Shown piece by piece: positions 62,114 to 64,000 of a stretch of 64,000 nt of DNA. The notes under the pieces are model-generated. The model was not told the origin of the DNA. It made no database searches and saw only the letters and a program-made list of their open reading frames with translations. The DNA lies in assembly GCF_030504645.1 (NCBI RefSeq), contig NZ_JAUKWQ010000011.1:1-64000 (forward strand). The letters run 5' to 3'. The DNA is from Rhizobium oryzicola. Lineage in GTDB: Bacteria > Pseudomonadota > Alphaproteobacteria > Rhizobiales > Rhizobiaceae. The stretch's first letter is position 1. Each line of letters starts with the position of its first letter. The translations under genes and the position numbers were made by a program.

Positions 62114-63310
62114 ATGTCAGATGATATCCGCCAACGGATCGGCCTTCGCCCCGTCGTCAATGTATCGGGCACGATGACAAGCCTCGGCGCATCCATCGTC
62201 GTTCCGGAAGCCATTAAGGCGATGACGGAGATCCTGCCGCAGTTTGTCGAGGTGAATGACCTGCAGCGCAAGGCGAGTGCCTTGATTGCACGACTGACGG
62301 GGGCCGAGGCTGGCTTCGTCACCGCCTCCTGCGCGTCCGGTATCAGCCTAGCGGTTGCCGGCGCGATCACCGGTCCCAATCTCCTTGCCATCGAGAGACT
62401 GCCGGATGTGGCGCCGGAAAAGAATGAAGTTATCGTTCAGATGGGCCATGTCGTCAGCTACGGCGCACCGGTCGATCAATCGATCCGGCTGGCGGGCGGC
62501 AAAGCGGTCATGATCGGGCAGGCAACCTCGACGCATCGCTTTCACATGGAGCAGGCGATCAACGAAAAGACCGCTGCCGCCGTCTTCGTGGTCTCACATC
62601 ATGTGGTCAATTATGGCCTGCTGCATCTGACGGAATTTGTCGAGATTGCCCATGCCAAGGGCGTGCCTGTCATCGTGGATGCGGCGTCGGAATACGATCT
62701 GAAACTCTTTCTGGCGCAGGGTGCCGATATCGCCCTCTATTCCGGCCACAAGTTTCTGGGCGGCCCGACATCCGGCATCGTTGCCGGAAAGAAGGAACTC
62801 GTCCGCAATGCTTTCCTACAGAACATGGGCATCGGCCGCGGCATGAAGGTCGGCAAGGAAAGCATTGTTGGCGTGATGGCGGCACTGGAAGCCTGGGAGA
62901 AACGCGATCATGCGGGCATTCGCGAGCGGGAAACCGGCTATCTGAACCTTTGGAAAAGGACCCTGGACGGCCGCCCCGGCATCACAGCCCTCATCGAGCC
63001 CGACCCCACCAACAACCCGCTGGATCGTATGCGGGTCATCGTCTCGCCCCCTGACGCGCATATCACTGCCTGGGATCTGGCAGCAGCGCTTGGCCGGGGC
63101 AACCCGCCGGTCATCGTTCGCGACCATGAGGTTGAACACCACTACTTCTATCTGGACCCCTGCAATCTCCATCCGGGGCAAGAGGTGATTGTGGCAAATC
63201 GTCTTGCGGAAGAGCTCGATAAGGCACGCGCTTCCAACGAGATCATCGCAACGCCGCTGGAGGATCGCAGTCGCCACCGGTTCGATGGAATGCTGCGCTG
63301 GCCCGACTGA
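62114..63310 (+). CDS. SelA-like PLP-dependent ammonia-lyase/transferase
   Basis: A 398-residue fold-type I PLP enzyme of the SelA-related family that includes D-glucosaminate-6-phosphate ammonia-lyase. It shows GLRPVVNVSGTMTSLGAS, AEAGFVTASCASGISLAVAG and the PLP lysine in DIALYSGHKFLGGPTSGIV. No selenium-pathway gene is present, so tRNA charging is unlikely. The neighbours RidA and amidohydrolase point to an elimination reaction that yields an enamine. I start at ATG 62114 with GGAGAG upstream; ATG 62075 is possible. It is divergent from the IclR gene. Confidence 0.87.
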   Translation: MSDDIRQRIGLRPVVNVSGTMTSLGASIVVPEAIKAMTEILPQFVEVNDLQRKASALIARLTGAEAGFVTASCASGISLAVAGAITGPNLLAIERLPDVAPEKNEVIVQMGHVVSYGAPVDQSIRLAGGKAVMIGQATSTHRFHMEQAINEKTAAAVFVVSHHVVNYGLLHLTEFVEIAHAKGVPVIVDAASEYDLKLFLAQGADIALYSGHKFLGGPTSGIVAGKKELVRNAFLQNMGIGRGMKVGKESIVGVMAALEAWEKRDHAGIRERETGYLNLWKRTLDGRPGITALIEPDPTNNPLDRMRVIVSPPDAHITAWDLAAALGRGNPPVIVRDHEVEHHYFYLDPCNLHPGQEVIVANRLAEELDKARASNEIIATPLEDRSRHRFDGMLRWPD

Positions 63311-63352
63311 TCGCCTCGGCCAACCATCGGGATCTGCAGGAAGGGAATGAGC

Positions 63353-64000
<648 letters not shown>

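Noticed and set aside
62114..63310. Annotation as selenocysteine synthase SelA
   Set aside because: No selB, selD or selC is nearby and the neighbourhood is catabolic, so a SelA-related lyase is more likely.

Overview
The window has high GC, dense coding, overlapping operons and six complete ABC uptake systems plus a partial component. Together with TTG/GTG starts and the acetoacetate decarboxylase/3-hydroxybutyrate dehydrogenase/patatin trio, this points to an alphaproteobacterium of the Rhizobiales, most likely Rhizobiaceae (Agrobacterium/Rhizobium-like). The gene content is accessory catabolism, as expected on a chromid, a megaplasmid or a variable chromosome region. I saw no rRNA, tRNA or CRISPR. 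This placement is inferred from gene content and style, not from a marker gene.

Layout: (1) 1-2600: the 3' end of an IS110-type transposase, a LysR regulator and a divergent carboxylesterase. (2) 2679-9980: a HutC-type GntR regulator divergent from a five-gene oligopeptide-class ABC operon ending in a xylose-isomerase-like TIM barrel. A decayed ABC ATPase tail follows. (3) 10425-13148: adc-bdhA-patatin, for ketone body or polyhydroxybutyrate metabolism. (4) 13277-15902: an aldehyde dehydrogenase and an AcoR-like activator lacking the AAA+ domain. (5) 16197-23729: a 1696-residue pseudokinase/NTPase/GAF/histidine kinase fusion and a cyclic-nucleotide-binding thioredoxin-reductase-like flavoprotein. 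(6) 23802-29045: a triheme cytochrome c, a 2Fe-2S subunit, a molybdenum subunit and an FAD monooxygenase, laid out like the NicAB/NicC enzymes for N-heteroaromatic hydroxylation.

(7) 29563-35203: a class III aminotransferase, two glutamine-synthetase-like ligases and an FCD-type GntR regulator, suggesting polyamine or amine catabolism. Identical 14-bp palindromes lie upstream of the aminotransferase and in the regulator/second ligase gap. A 298-bp MITE-like element sits between the aminotransferase and the first ligase. (8) 35585-43157: an SMP-30 lactonase and a ribose-class ABC system, divergent from a GAF histidine kinase/NarL-type regulator pair. (9) 43180-48851: an operon of a DapA-like aldolase, a GntR regulator, a MalEFG-type transporter without ATPase and a YihV-like PfkB kinase. 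(10) 49036-55819: an ArsR-type regulator with an added beta-rich domain, a GH51 arabinofuranosidase and a complete sugar ABC transporter. The two promoters share a GATATTTATC box. (11) 55991-64000: an oligopeptide-class ABC operon with an amidohydrolase, a RidA protein, an IclR regulator and a SelA-like PLP enzyme. The last ABC ATPase runs off the right edge.

Most modules follow one logic: a local regulator, a transporter, and one or two intracellular enzymes for the imported compound. None of the substrates can be proven from sequence alone. The most unusual items are the pseudokinase fusion, the AAA-less AcoR relative, the MITE-like element, the paired operator palindromes, and the amidohydrolase/RidA/SelA-like set.
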